From positions 1 through 64,000 of the forward strand of contig DAOQAG010000023.1 in NCBI GenBank assembly GCA_035353815.1: a stretch of DNA of 64,000 nucleotides, in the 5' to 3' direction. This stretch comes from JAKPUX01 sp035353815 (GTDB taxonomy: Bacteria; Zhuqueibacterota; Zhuqueibacteria; Residuimicrobiales; Residuimicrobiaceae). The position numbers and the translations under genes were made by a program. Positions 31,962-40,695 of this stretch are shown in pieces. The notes under the pieces are model-generated. The model did no database searches, was not told the DNA's origin, and saw nothing but the letters and a program-made list of their open reading frames with translations. Position 1 is the stretch's first letter, and each line of letters opens with the position of its first letter.

Positions 31962-33494
31962 TTAATAGAGTTTTAGCAAACGGCTCTGTTTATAATAGTG
32001 CGCCAGGATGGCGGCATGGTCGAATCCCTGCTGCGCCATGACGGTAGCGCCCACCTGGCAGAGGCCGACCCCATGGCCCCAGCCGGCGCCGTGCAAATGA
32101 AACGTGGTCACGGCACCCTCTTGATCCCGATCGCGCTCGATATAAAAACAGGCGCTGTAGAGATGGCTCTCGGAGAGGGCGCGCCGGATGACCAGCTCCT
32201 TGCCGATGCGGACGGTGCGCTCGCTGCCGACGATATCCAGATGGATCAGGCGGCCTCCGGGGGCGCGGTCGACCGGAATCAGATCGACCAGCTCGCCGAA
32301 GTGGATGCCGAGGCGGCGGCTGATCAATTCACCCAGCTCCGGGCGCGGGAAAGAAACCTGCCAGCGAAAGAGATCCCGCGTGTTGTAGGGCAGGGAAGAG
32401 GGAATTTCGTATTTTTGCGTATTACACCAGACATCGGGAGTGCTGTTGATATAGTTGCGCACCTGCGCCTCGTCGGTGAGCGGGTAATGCAGCTGTTCCC
32501 GGCCATCCACGCCCGGCACCAGGTAAGGGACCTCACGCTCATCCCAGACATGCGCATAGTCCTCCATAATGCCGCCGCAAATCTTGGCGTAGCGGGCATC
32601 GCAGACGCGGCCCCCGTGGAGGAGATTGACCCCCTCGGTCTCCACGGCAGCGGCGCGGGAATGGTCGGAAATGTTGGCGACCCCGTGATAGCACTGGCAG
32701 TGATCGTCGGAACAGAGATGAAATTTCTCGTCATAATGGTGTTTTCCCATGGTGGCGAGAATGGTGCTGCGGGCAGCGATGGTCTGGGCCTTGAGCAGCT
32801 CGACCGGATTTTCCGCGGTCATTTCTGAAGAGTTGACGCTGATGAGGTAGGTCTCGATATCCAGTTCATTGACCGCCAGCAGCCGGCCGGCATTGTTGAG
32901 GCAGATTTCGAGGATCCCGGGCAGCAGCTGGGTGCGTTTGTGCTGCCAGTGGAACTCGATGCCGACGGTCACGTCAAAAAGCTCGATGCGGGCTCCGGGA
33001 TCGGCAGGAACGATGCGGCATCCCTCCTGAAAGGGCTGGTGCATCACCAGGAGGGTCCCCGCTGCCTTGCGCACGATCTCCTTGACCACGACCGCCTCGC
33101 CGACGGGCTGGTATGCCAGGGCAAAGGTTTTCGCCTCCTCGGCGTCGGCAAATGCGCTGGTGACGACCCAGTACTCGCGGTTGTCCATGGTGAAATCGCG
33201 CAAGGGCAAGACGATTCCGGGCCGCCACAGGGTGGTGGTGATATTCCGCTCTTTGAGCTTTTTGTGGCGTTTCTCGGCCTCTTCCTCGGTCACGGCGATG
33301 GCCAGACGCACATGGTAACGCACTTCGGCGGCCTGCGTCTGGCCGATGTGCGCCTCACAGGGCGTATTCGCCTTCCCCCGGGCCATGCGATTTCCCTGCA
33401 GATCGAGAACATCAAAGGCACTCTCGCATTGAAAGCGAATGGTTTCGGCCGACTGGATCATGCCAATGCGGACCTGGGGTGCGCTTTTATTCAT
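31962..33494 (-). CDS. SpoIID/LytB-domain protein
   Basis: A 510-residue protein of the SpoIID family, related to cell-wall lytic enzymes and amidase enhancers. The domain (about residues 200-500) has the ETYLISVNSSEM block, AQTIAARS, the CSDDHCQCYHG segment and GWGHGVGLCQVGA. No signal peptide is seen, which is unusual for a murein enzyme, so its location is unclear. The first 190 residues are not recognised. AGGAG precedes the ATG at 33494, and the start overlaps the CPBP gene by eight bases. Confidence 0.85.
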   Translation of the reverse strand: MNKSAPQVRIGMIQSAETIRFQCESAFDVLDLQGNRMARGKANTPCEAHIGQTQAAEVRYHVRLAIAVTEEEAEKRHKKLKERNITTTLWRPGIVLPLRDFTMDNREYWVVTSAFADAEEAKTFALAYQPVGEAVVVKEIVRKAAGTLLVMHQPFQEGCRIVPADPGARIELFDVTVGIEFHWQHKRTQLLPGILEICLNNAGRLLAVNELDIETYLISVNSSEMTAENPVELLKAQTIAARSTILATMGKHHYDEKFHLCSDDHCQCYHGVANISDHSRAAAVETEGVNLLHGGRVCDARYAKICGGIMEDYAHVWDEREVPYLVPGVDGREQLHYPLTDEAQVRNYINSTPDVWCNTQKYEIPSSLPYNTRDLFRWQVSFPRPELGELISRRLGIHFGELVDLIPVDRAPGGRLIHLDIVGSERTVRIGKELVIRRALSESHLYSACFYIERDRDQEGAVTTFHLHGAGWGHGVGLCQVGATVMAQQGFDHAAILAHYYKQSRLLKLY

Positions 33495-34314
33495 GGTCAT
33501 CTCCTGTAATACGATCCTGCGTAACGGTGGTGGTTCGGGCTTCACAGGCGTGCTGGAATCCGGCCACCGCCGGAACCAGAAGCAGGATGGCGATGGCGAT
33601 CCAGATCCACTTGACATGGACCTCTCCGGAATACCACGCCAGCTTGCCGTCGCCTGTGTTCGTGGCGAGAATGGAGATCAGATTGTTAATGGCGTGCAGC
33701 ATCACCGCCGGCCAAATGCTGCCGCTTTTCCAGGCCAGGTAAGCCAGCACCAGGCCGAGCAGCGTGATCTGGATCATCCACCAGATATTGAAGTGGAACA
33801 TGGCAAAAAGGATGGCCGAGAGGGCTATGGCTGTGGCAATGTCGCTCAGGTGTTCCAGCGTGCGCTGGATCAGTCCGCGAAACAGCATTTCCTCAGCGAG
33901 TGCTGCAACGATGACGCCGTTGCCAATGATCAGCAGGCCATCGCCAAAAGAGTTGATCGCCAGCAGATCGCCCACATCGAACCAGGAGGGCAGAGGGAAA
34001 AAGATGGCGAGGATGCGGTCGAGTTCATCCCCGAGGACCATAACCGGAATGGCGAGAAGCAGGGTGAAGAAGAGGATGGGCAGGGTGACCGTCTGCAGGC
34101 GGAAGGCTTGCTGGAAGGGGATGCCGCGTTTCCGGATGTAGAAGAGGGCGGGAAGGATGAAGAGCGTTTCGGCCAGCAGGCTCCATTTGGGGCCGCCCAG
34201 CAGCATCAGCGCCGATCCGATAAAAATGCTGGCGATAAACATGGCCAGCGTCCAGAGCAACACCCGGGAAAGTTCCCGGGCATCCAGTTGGGTATGGTCG
34301 TTATCAGGGTCCAT
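33487..34314 (-). CDS. CPBP-family intramembrane protease
   Basis: A 275-residue integral membrane protein of the CPBP (CAAX/Abi) family, with about seven helices. Motif 1 EEMLFRG is present, with FHFNIWW and HAINN supplying the probable metal ligands. Substrates of bacterial members are mostly unknown. It follows the rRNA methyltransferase by ten bases and overlaps the SpoIID gene. ATG 34314 lies two codons after an in-frame GTG; neither has a clear ribosome binding site. Confidence 0.85.
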   Translation of the reverse strand: MDPDNDHTQLDARELSRVLLWTLAMFIASIFIGSALMLLGGPKWSLLAETLFILPALFYIRKRGIPFQQAFRLQTVTLPILFFTLLLAIPVMVLGDELDRILAIFFPLPSWFDVGDLLAINSFGDGLLIIGNGVIVAALAEEMLFRGLIQRTLEHLSDIATAIALSAILFAMFHFNIWWMIQITLLGLVLAYLAWKSGSIWPAVMLHAINNLISILATNTGDGKLAWYSGEVHVKWIWIAIAILLLVPAVAGFQHACEARTTTVTQDRITGDDHE

Positions 34315-34324
34315 GAGCACTCGT

Positions 34325-35107
34325 TTATAAAGGAGGCGTGGTCAGTTGGTAGAGCAGGATGGCTGCAGCGATCGCGGCGTTGAGCGATTCCGCTCCGCCT
34401 CCGGGAATGGTGACGCGTTGATCGACCACCTCGTGCAGGGGCGTCCGCAGGCCGTGCGCCTCACTGCCGATGACCAGCAGGTCATGCCCGCTGGCGGTGA
34501 TGGCGCGGGCGGATGCCCCGCCGCCCGCTTCGGCGGTCAACAGGCGCCAACCTGCGGTGCGGGCCATCCGGGCCGTCTCCAGCAGATCAAGACCCTCGTG
34601 GATCCGCAGGCGAAAGAGGCTGCCCATGCTGCTGCGGATAACCTTTGGATTATAGAGTTCCACCGTTTCACGGCTAAGCAGCAGGGTGCGGACACCAAAC
34701 CACTCTGCCGTGCGCAGAATGGTGCCGAGATTACCCGGGTCGGCGAGGCCATCGATGGCCAGGACCAGCGGCTCGTTGCAGCGCTGCGGATCGAATTCGG
34801 CCATCCTGGTTTTGCGCAGCACGGCTACGATCCCCTGGGGTGTCGTGGTTTCCGTAAGGGCGGCGAGGGCGGGGGCCGTGAGGATCTCCAGCGGCACGCC
34901 ACGGCGGCGGAGCTCCTGCAAGAGGGTCTGGCTGCGCTTGTTGCGCATCTCTTCAGGAAGGTAACAGGCCCGCACCAGGCCGACCTCCGCCCGAACCGCC
35001 TCCTCGCAGAGCCGGATCCCCTCGATCAGGCAAGCCTGCTCCTGTTCGCGGTACTTTTTCTGTCGCAGGCGGCGCAACTCGGCAAGTTGTTGCTTTGAAA
35101 TGGGCAT
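34325..35107 (-). CDS. SpoU/TrmH-family RNA 2'-O-methyltransferase
   Basis: A 260-residue SPOUT enzyme that methylates the ribose 2'-OH of RNA. N-terminal part: substrate-binding domain with the EGIRLCEEAV block. C-terminal knot: LADPGNLGTILRTAEWFG (motif 1), IGSEAHGL (motif 2) and IPGGGAESLNAAIAAAILLY (motif 3). It is closest to the TrmH/RlmB-like class acting on 23S rRNA; the target base is not known. ATG 35107 starts at MPISKQQLAELRRL; longer frames upstream add non-conserved residues. Confidence 0.88.
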   Translation of the reverse strand: MPISKQQLAELRRLRQKKYREQEQACLIEGIRLCEEAVRAEVGLVRACYLPEEMRNKRSQTLLQELRRRGVPLEILTAPALAALTETTTPQGIVAVLRKTRMAEFDPQRCNEPLVLAIDGLADPGNLGTILRTAEWFGVRTLLLSRETVELYNPKVIRSSMGSLFRLRIHEGLDLLETARMARTAGWRLLTAEAGGGASARAITASGHDLLVIGSEAHGLRTPLHEVVDQRVTIPGGGAESLNAAIAAAILLYQLTTPPL

Positions 35108-35361
35108 GAGGGGATATCCGGAAACCGGCTGACGTGATCGCTGCAGGCAGGCCGATGCGGCTGCTGCAGCCATGCGCTTGAGCTGCCTCCAATATAGGAC
35201 AAAATGGCCATAATGCCAAATCCTTTTTGCCGTCCCGCTCCGTGCCCGTTGTGCACGGCAGCCGGGGCAGCGGCCGTGTCAGGATGATTTCTCTTGCGTT
35301 TCAATTCCAATGCCTTAAATTACTAGGGACGCAACAATGTATAAATCCGGGAGAGTACACC

Positions 35362-36102
35362 ATGGTACTTCGCGATGAGCTGGTCAGCTATCTCGACGAA
35401 TACTTGCGGGTGCGATTGATCCCCGATTCAGGCCCCATGGGTCTGCAGGTCGAAGGCCGGATGCAGATCCGGCGGATTGTGACCGGTGTTTCCGCCTGTC
35501 TCGAGCTTTTTGAAGCAGCGGTGCAGCGCGAGGCCGATCTCATCATGGTCCATCACGGCCTGCTCTGGGACCGCGATCGCCGCACCATCCAGGGGCCGTT
35601 GCGGCAGCGGCTCAAATTTCTGCTCGAACATGACCTCACCCTGCTGGCCTACCATCTCTGCCTCGACATGCATGAAGAGGTGGGCAACAACATTCTGGCG
35701 GTCAAGGCCCTGGGCATGCACAATATCTCGCCGCTCGGCCGGATCGGTCTCATGGGGACGACCGAGGAGATGGATTTTGCCGAGTTGCAGGAGCTGGTCC
35801 GGTATACCTTCGATCGTGAGCCCTTTGCCTTTCCGTTCGGGCCCGAGAAGATCCGCCGCATCGGCTATTGTTCCGGCGGTGCACCGGATGATCTGGCGCT
35901 GGCCATCGAGGAAGGGCTCGAAGCCTATATCACCGGCGAGGTTCGGGAAAAGACCATGCACATGGCCAAGGAGGCCGGGATCCACTTTTTCGCAGCCGGC
36001 CACTATGCCACCGAGCGGCTTGGCATCAACGCGCTGGGTGAACATTTGATGCGCAAGATGGATGTGGCGGTCGAGTTCGTCGACATCCCCAATCCGGTGT
36101 GA
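35362..36102 (+). CDS. Nif3-like dinuclear metal centre protein
   Basis: A 246-residue member of the Nif3/YqfO (DUF34) family, a hexameric protein with two metal ions per subunit. The metal ligands are seen in VHHGLLW (two His), the Asp in HLCLDMH and the C-terminal AAGHYATE. Its function is unsettled (GTP cyclohydrolase I type 2-like annotation is common). The length is that of the short form, with no insert domain. GGGAGAG precedes ATG 35362. The 254-base gap before it separates it from the divergent rRNA methyltransferase; I see no clear promoter in it. Confidence 0.9.
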   Translation: MVLRDELVSYLDEYLRVRLIPDSGPMGLQVEGRMQIRRIVTGVSACLELFEAAVQREADLIMVHHGLLWDRDRRTIQGPLRQRLKFLLEHDLTLLAYHLCLDMHEEVGNNILAVKALGMHNISPLGRIGLMGTTEEMDFAELQELVRYTFDREPFAFPFGPEKIRRIGYCSGGAPDDLALAIEEGLEAYITGEVREKTMHMAKEAGIHFFAAGHYATERLGINALGEHLMRKMDVAVEFVDIPNPV

Positions 36103-36192
36103 GGGAAGGTTCATATAGTTTGAATACTTTGCACTATTGGTGAATCTAATTATTAGACACGACGTAAGACAATCAGGGAGCAGAAACAACAT

Positions 36193-37128
36193 ATGAGAGA
36201 AGTCATTATCATTGGCTCCGGTCCGGCCGGCTTGACCGCCGCCATTTATACCGGCCGCGCGCAGCTGAATCCGCTGCTGATCAGCGGCATGGAACGGGGC
36301 GGTCAGGTGACGCTGACCAATGACCTGGAGAATTTCCCGGGCTTCCCGGAGGGCGTGAGCGGATTTGACATGTACCAGCTCTTCGAAAAGCAGGCGCTGC
36401 GGTTCGGAATGGAGGTCCTCTACGATGTCGTCGAGAGTGTGGAGCTCGAGGGTCCGGTAAAGCGGGTACGGACCGCCACGCAAACCTATGAGGCCAGGTC
36501 GGTGATCATCGCCACGGGCTCGAATCCGCTGCGGCTTGGTATCCCCGGGGAAGAACGCTATATTGGCAAAGGCGTCTCGTACTGCGCCACGTGCGACGGC
36601 TTTTTTTTCACCGGCAAGCAGGTGGTGGTGATCGGCGGCGGCAACAGTGCGCTCGATGAGGGCCTCTTTTTAACGCGTTTTGCGGAGAAAGTGACGATCA
36701 TTCACCGCCGCGACCGGCTGCGGGCCGATGCCATCCTCCAGGAACGGGCGTTCAAACATGAAAAGGTCGCATTTCTGTGGGATACGGTGGTGGAGGAGAT
36801 TGCCGGCGCCACCACGGTGACCCATTTAAAGTTGCGTAACGTCAAGACCGGCGTCCAGTCCCAGTTCCCGGCGGACGGAATTTTCGTCTTTATCGGCCAC
36901 AAGCCCAATACGGAGCTCTTTGCCGGTCAGGTTACGCTGGATACAGGGAATTATATCGAAACGGACCACCGTACGCGCACCAATCTGTCCGGCGTCTTTG
37001 CTTGTGGAGATGTTCAGGATGCCATATATCGCCAGGCCATCACCGCCTCCGCCTCAGGCTGCATGGCGGCCATTGAAGCTGAAAAGTACATTGCCGAACT
37101 CGAGGGTCACGCCTATCCCGGACGTTGA
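36193..37128 (+). CDS. trxB: Thioredoxin reductase
   Basis: A 311-residue low-molecular-weight NADPH:thioredoxin reductase. FAD-binding GSGPAGLTAAIY, redox centre CATCDG, NADPH-binding GGGNSALDEG, then GVFACGDVQDAIYRQAITASASGCMAA. It is complete. It reduces thioredoxin in the cytoplasm. No thioredoxin gene is near; its neighbour downstream is the LiaF-like membrane protein at 48 bases. Confidence 0.97.
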   Translation: MREVIIIGSGPAGLTAAIYTGRAQLNPLLISGMERGGQVTLTNDLENFPGFPEGVSGFDMYQLFEKQALRFGMEVLYDVVESVELEGPVKRVRTATQTYEARSVIIATGSNPLRLGIPGEERYIGKGVSYCATCDGFFFTGKQVVVIGGGNSALDEGLFLTRFAEKVTIIHRRDRLRADAILQERAFKHEKVAFLWDTVVEEIAGATTVTHLKLRNVKTGVQSQFPADGIFVFIGHKPNTELFAGQVTLDTGNYIETDHRTRTNLSGVFACGDVQDAIYRQAITASASGCMAAIEAEKYIAELEGHAYPGR

Positions 37129-37176
37129 CCTCCGGCCTGAGCCGGGAAAGGGATTGAATCTTAACCGAGGAAGCCT

Positions 37177-37767
37177 ATGGAGTCGCAATCCCAACGCGGA
37201 TCGGTCGTAGTGGGCGCTGTATTGGTCGTTATCGGCTGCCTGCTCCTTTTTGACGGCCCTTCTCTGTTTGATATCATCCGCTGGTTCTTTCACTATTGGC
37301 CGATCGCGCTGATCGCGCTCGGGATTTACCTCCTGACCGGCGAGCGGCGGCGGAGCGAGGATGGCCACCCCCCCATTGAGCCGGTGGGACGGGAATATAC
37401 CGGGACGCTGGCGCGCGATTCGGTCATCGGCGATCTGCGCATCAAGCTGCCGGCACAGGGTTTCAACGGCGGCACGGCCAAGACTGTGGTGGGATCGGTG
37501 GTGATCGATGCCTCTCAGGTTGCGCTGGAGCCGGGAGAACATCGCCTCTATCTGCGCAGCAGTGTCGGTGATGTGCATGTCGATCTGCAGCCGGGGTTGG
37601 CGGTCAAAGTCAGGGCCAGGGTGGGGGTAGGAGATATCAAGGTCTTTGATCAAAAGGCGGATGGATTCAACCAGGAGCTGAACTTTCAGACTCCCCGGTA
37701 TGAGGAGGCGCCTTCCCGGCTGCTGGTGACCTGCAGCGTCGGGCTGGGAGACATCAAGGTGTTTTAG
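37177..37767 (+). CDS. LiaF-like membrane protein
   Basis: A 196-residue protein with an N-terminal DUF5668-like membrane region: two helices (VVVGAVLVVIGCLLLFDG and YWPIALIALGIYLLTG). A beta-repeat domain follows, resembling the C-terminal LiaF or toast-rack fold, in which G-(D/S)-(L/V/I) repeats recur (VIGDLRIKLP, SVGDVHVDL, GVGDIKVF, GLGDIKVF). LiaF members damp envelope-stress two-component systems. No LiaS/LiaR genes are present here. It ends 25 bases before a terminator. Confidence 0.8.
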   Translation: MESQSQRGSVVVGAVLVVIGCLLLFDGPSLFDIIRWFFHYWPIALIALGIYLLTGERRRSEDGHPPIEPVGREYTGTLARDSVIGDLRIKLPAQGFNGGTAKTVVGSVVIDASQVALEPGEHRLYLRSSVGDVHVDLQPGLAVKVRARVGVGDIKVFDQKADGFNQELNFQTPRYEEAPSRLLVTCSVGLGDIKVF

Positions 37768-37791
37768 GATCCATCAACGCGGGTGCATTGC

Positions 37792-37831
37792 AGCGCCGGA
37801 AGAGCGGTTGTTCTCCTCCGGCGCTTTTTTT
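37792..37831 (+). terminator. Rho-independent terminator after the LiaF-like gene
   Basis: AGCGCCGGA (37792-37800) and TCCGGCGCT (37817-37825) form a 9-base stem with a 16-base loop; seven T follow. Confidence 0.85.
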
Positions 37832-37863
37832 GTGCCGGCGGCCCCGTATGCACGGCGGGACGC

Positions 37864-38712
37864 TCAGGCTGCTGCGGCGAAGCTGTAGAGCAGGCGGATT
37901 TCCTCCGCCCAGCGGTCCGGTTCCGGGGTTTCAAGGATGAGCGGGATCTCATCGAGCCGGTTGTCTTGCATCAGGAGGCGGAAGGCCTCGAGGCCGAGAA
38001 AACCGGCGCCGATCGGGGCATGCCGGTCGACACGCGTGCCCAGCTCTTTTTTGGCATCGTTAAGGTGCATGCCGCGAAGATAGGACCATCCGATCGTCTC
38101 TGCGAATTGCCGCATGGTTTCCGCATAGGCTGCCGGAGTGCGCAGGTCATATCCGGAAGCGAAGAGATGGCAGGTGTCGAGACAGACCCCAACGCGGCTC
38201 TTGTCTTCCACCGCCGCGATAATCTCGGCCAGCTGCTCAAAGTTGCACCCGACATTGCTGCCCTGTCCGGCGGTATTTTCGATGACAGCGGTGACCCCGC
38301 TGGTCTTTTCCAGGGCGAGATTGATCGAAAGGGCGACCCGGCGCAGGCCCTCCTCCAGGGGGATCTGTCCGAGATGGGATCCTGGATGAAAATTGAGCAG
38401 CTTCAGGCCAAGCTCCTGGCAGCGTTTCATCTCGTCGAGAAAAGCAGCCTGCGATTTCGCCAGACCAGCCTCCTCGGGATGAGCGAGGTTGATCAGGTAA
38501 CTGTCATGGGGCATGATGTGCTCCGTCGCGAAGGCGAGTTCCTCGCAGCGGATTCTGAAGCGTTCGATTTCAGGGGCTTCCAGGTTCCGGGCCAGCCATT
38601 GGCGCTGGTTTTTGGTGAAGAGGGCGAAAGCACGGGCGCCGATGGCGCGGGCATTTTCCGGCGCCATCTCCAGGCCGCCCGCGGCGCTGACATGGGCTCC
38701 GAGGTATTTCAT
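37864..38712 (-). CDS. nfo: Endonuclease IV
   Basis: A 282-residue AP endonuclease of the TIM-barrel Nfo family, which cuts abasic sites in DNA repair. The zinc site can be traced in GAHVSAAGG, NFHPGSHLG, VIENTAGQGSNVG, VCLDTCHLFASGYD, HLNDAKKELGTRVDRH and LETP. Full length. It lies 99 bases downstream of the DEAD-box gene, with a hairpin in the gap, so it may have its own or partly attenuated transcription. Confidence 0.96.
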   Translation of the reverse strand: MKYLGAHVSAAGGLEMAPENARAIGARAFALFTKNQRQWLARNLEAPEIERFRIRCEELAFATEHIMPHDSYLINLAHPEEAGLAKSQAAFLDEMKRCQELGLKLLNFHPGSHLGQIPLEEGLRRVALSINLALEKTSGVTAVIENTAGQGSNVGCNFEQLAEIIAAVEDKSRVGVCLDTCHLFASGYDLRTPAAYAETMRQFAETIGWSYLRGMHLNDAKKELGTRVDRHAPIGAGFLGLEAFRLLMQDNRLDEIPLILETPEPDRWAEEIRLLYSFAAAA

Positions 38713-38738
38713 GGCAGAAACCTCTCTTTAAAGGCAAA

Positions 38739-38781
38739 GCCGGATGCACCCATCCCTCCGGGACGATACATCCGGCCTTTT
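38739..38781 (-). terminator. Hairpin between the DEAD-box and nfo genes
   Basis: GCCGGATG and CATCCGGC (38739-38746, 38769-38776) form an 8-base stem with a 22-base loop. The minus strand continues with TTT and TTT separated by GCC; the plus strand has four T. It is a weak or leaky terminator at best. Confidence 0.35.
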
Positions 38782-38811
38782 AACTGGCGAACGGGAATGC
38801 GGCCCCGGCGG

Positions 38812-40695
38812 TTATGGGCGGCTGCCCGATCTGCGGTGGCGGCCGCCGCGGCGCCGCGGCCGGTTGTTGCGCGGCGTCTCCCCCTCGCTCTCCTCATCGC
38901 GCCGGACCTCCCGCACGGTGTCGGTGGTCTGCACCGGGGCATGCAGGGTCTGCTGATAGAACTCATCGAGCAGCATGGCGATGACGTTGTTCAGATCGTC
39001 GTTGTCCGCGAGACTCTGGGCCAGGGGTTGGAAGCGGCGCAGCCGTTCCTTTTCGACGTTGTCTTTCGCACGGTATTTCGCCTCGAGCAGGGCGGTGACG
39101 CGTTCTGTGACCAGCGCGGCAACATCCTCGTTCTGCGGCAATACCCGCGAGATCAGGGTAAAGTTGAATTTGCGCGCGATGCGATCGAGATCGATTTGTT
39201 CCACTTCGGTGACCAGGGAGACCGCTTCGCCGCTGGCTCCGGCGCGGCCGGTGCGTCCGGCGCGGTGGATATAGGCCTCCGGGTCTTCGGGCGGCTCATA
39301 CATGATCACCACCGGCAGCTGGGGGATATCGATGCCGCGGGCGGCGACATCGGTTGCGACGAGAAAGCGCAAGCTGCCGTCGCGGAGGCGCGACATCACC
39401 TTTTCACGCGCGTTCTGCGGCAAATCCGAAGAGAGTTCATCGGCATTGTAGCCAAAGCGCTGCAGGACGATGGCCACATAGTGGACCTGGGAGCGGGTAT
39501 TGCAGAAAACGATCGCCTGGGAGGGATTTTCCATTTCGATGATGCGCACCAGAGCGCGATCCTTATCCATGGGCGGGACGACATAGAACGAGTGCTCGGT
39601 TTCGGCGACGTAGACCTGATCGCCGCTCAGGCTGATGAGTTCCGGCTCTTCGAGAAACTCGGCCGCCAGATGGAGGACAAAGGGCGGAAAGGTGGCGGAA
39701 AACATGTAGGCATTGATCCCTTGCGGCAGATACTGCTGGACCTCCTTCATGTCGGGATAAAAGCCCATCGAGAGCATGCGATCCGCCTCATCGAGGATGA
39801 GCAGCTTCAGGCTGCGCAGGTTGAGCGATCCCTTGAGCAGGTGATCGAGAATACGCCCGGGCGTACCGACCACCAGATGGGCCCCTTCGCGGAAGGCGTC
39901 GATCTGGCTGCCATAGCCGACCCCGCCATAAACCGCGGTCACGCGCAAGCCCGAATCGCCAAAGAGCATCTGGGCTTCGCCGGTGACCTGTTTAGCCAGC
40001 TCCCGGGTGGGCACGAGGACCAGGGCCTGGGTTTCGGGCAATGAGGAGTCGAGGCGTTCGAGCATCGGCAGGATGAAGGCACCGGTTTTGCCGCTGCCGG
40101 TGCGCGACTGGACCATCAGGTCGCGGCGGGCGAGCAGATAGGGGATGGTCCGCGCCTGAACCGGCATCAGGTCCTCCCAGCTGGCGCGGCTCAGGCCGGC
40201 CAGAAGTTCAGGGGAGAGTTGCTCGCGGCTGATCTCCGGGAGCGGTTCTTTGGGCTGGCGCTCGGGTGCTGCAGGCTCGGCTGCCGCGATCTCCCGGGGT
40301 TCGGCCGGGGCGGCAGGCGGAGCGGCCGTTACTTCGGGCTGTACCGCAGCCTGCGGCTGGGCGGCCGGTTGCTGCGGCCGGTCCTGGGGACGGCGGGGTC
40401 TTCTTCTGCGGCGCGACCGTGAGCTGCCTCCCTGCGGGCGCGATTCGCCATTTTCCTGGACGCGCGGCTCCGGCCGGGCCGGGGCGCCGCTCTGGGGCCG
40501 CGGCGGCTGGCCGCCGGGACGCTGCGGGGAGCCGCCCTGGGGACGGGGGCCTGAACCGCTACCGGGCCGCTGGCCCGGCTGGTGATAGGATCGGGACCGT
40601 CCCTGGCCCGGGCGTTCCGGACCGGATTGCGGCCGGGGCGCCGGCGTGCTCTTTTTCTCGGTTTTACTGCCAAACAGCTTTTTAAAGAGGTTCAT
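38812..40695 (-). CDS. DEAD-box RNA helicase with long basic N-terminus
   Basis: A 627-residue helicase. The first 150 residues are low complexity, rich in Arg, Gly, Pro and Gln, probably an RNA-binding tail placed at the N-terminus rather than the usual C-terminus. The core (about 160-515) has MPVQARTIPYLL (Q region), SRTGSGKT, PTRELAKQ, ILDEADRM, FSATFP, and HRAGRTGRAG. The end is again basic (RPRRRGGRHRRSG). It probably serves ribosome assembly or mRNA turnover. Its start overlaps the stop of the RlmD gene by four bases. Confidence 0.92.
   Translation of the reverse strand: MNLFKKLFGSKTEKKSTPAPRPQSGPERPGQGRSRSYHQPGQRPGSGSGPRPQGGSPQRPGGQPPRPQSGAPARPEPRVQENGESRPQGGSSRSRRRRRPRRPQDRPQQPAAQPQAAVQPEVTAAPPAAPAEPREIAAAEPAAPERQPKEPLPEISREQLSPELLAGLSRASWEDLMPVQARTIPYLLARRDLMVQSRTGSGKTGAFILPMLERLDSSLPETQALVLVPTRELAKQVTGEAQMLFGDSGLRVTAVYGGVGYGSQIDAFREGAHLVVGTPGRILDHLLKGSLNLRSLKLLILDEADRMLSMGFYPDMKEVQQYLPQGINAYMFSATFPPFVLHLAAEFLEEPELISLSGDQVYVAETEHSFYVVPPMDKDRALVRIIEMENPSQAIVFCNTRSQVHYVAIVLQRFGYNADELSSDLPQNAREKVMSRLRDGSLRFLVATDVAARGIDIPQLPVVIMYEPPEDPEAYIHRAGRTGRAGASGEAVSLVTEVEQIDLDRIARKFNFTLISRVLPQNEDVAALVTERVTALLEAKYRAKDNVEKERLRRFQPLAQSLADNDDLNNVIAMLLDEFYQQTLHAPVQTTDTVREVRRDEESEGETPRNNRPRRRGGRHRRSGSRP

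Noticed and set aside
35108..35361. Divergent promoters before the Nif3-like gene
   Set aside because: Only weak hexamer matches such as TTGCGT with TAAATT at 16 bases; not strong enough to call.
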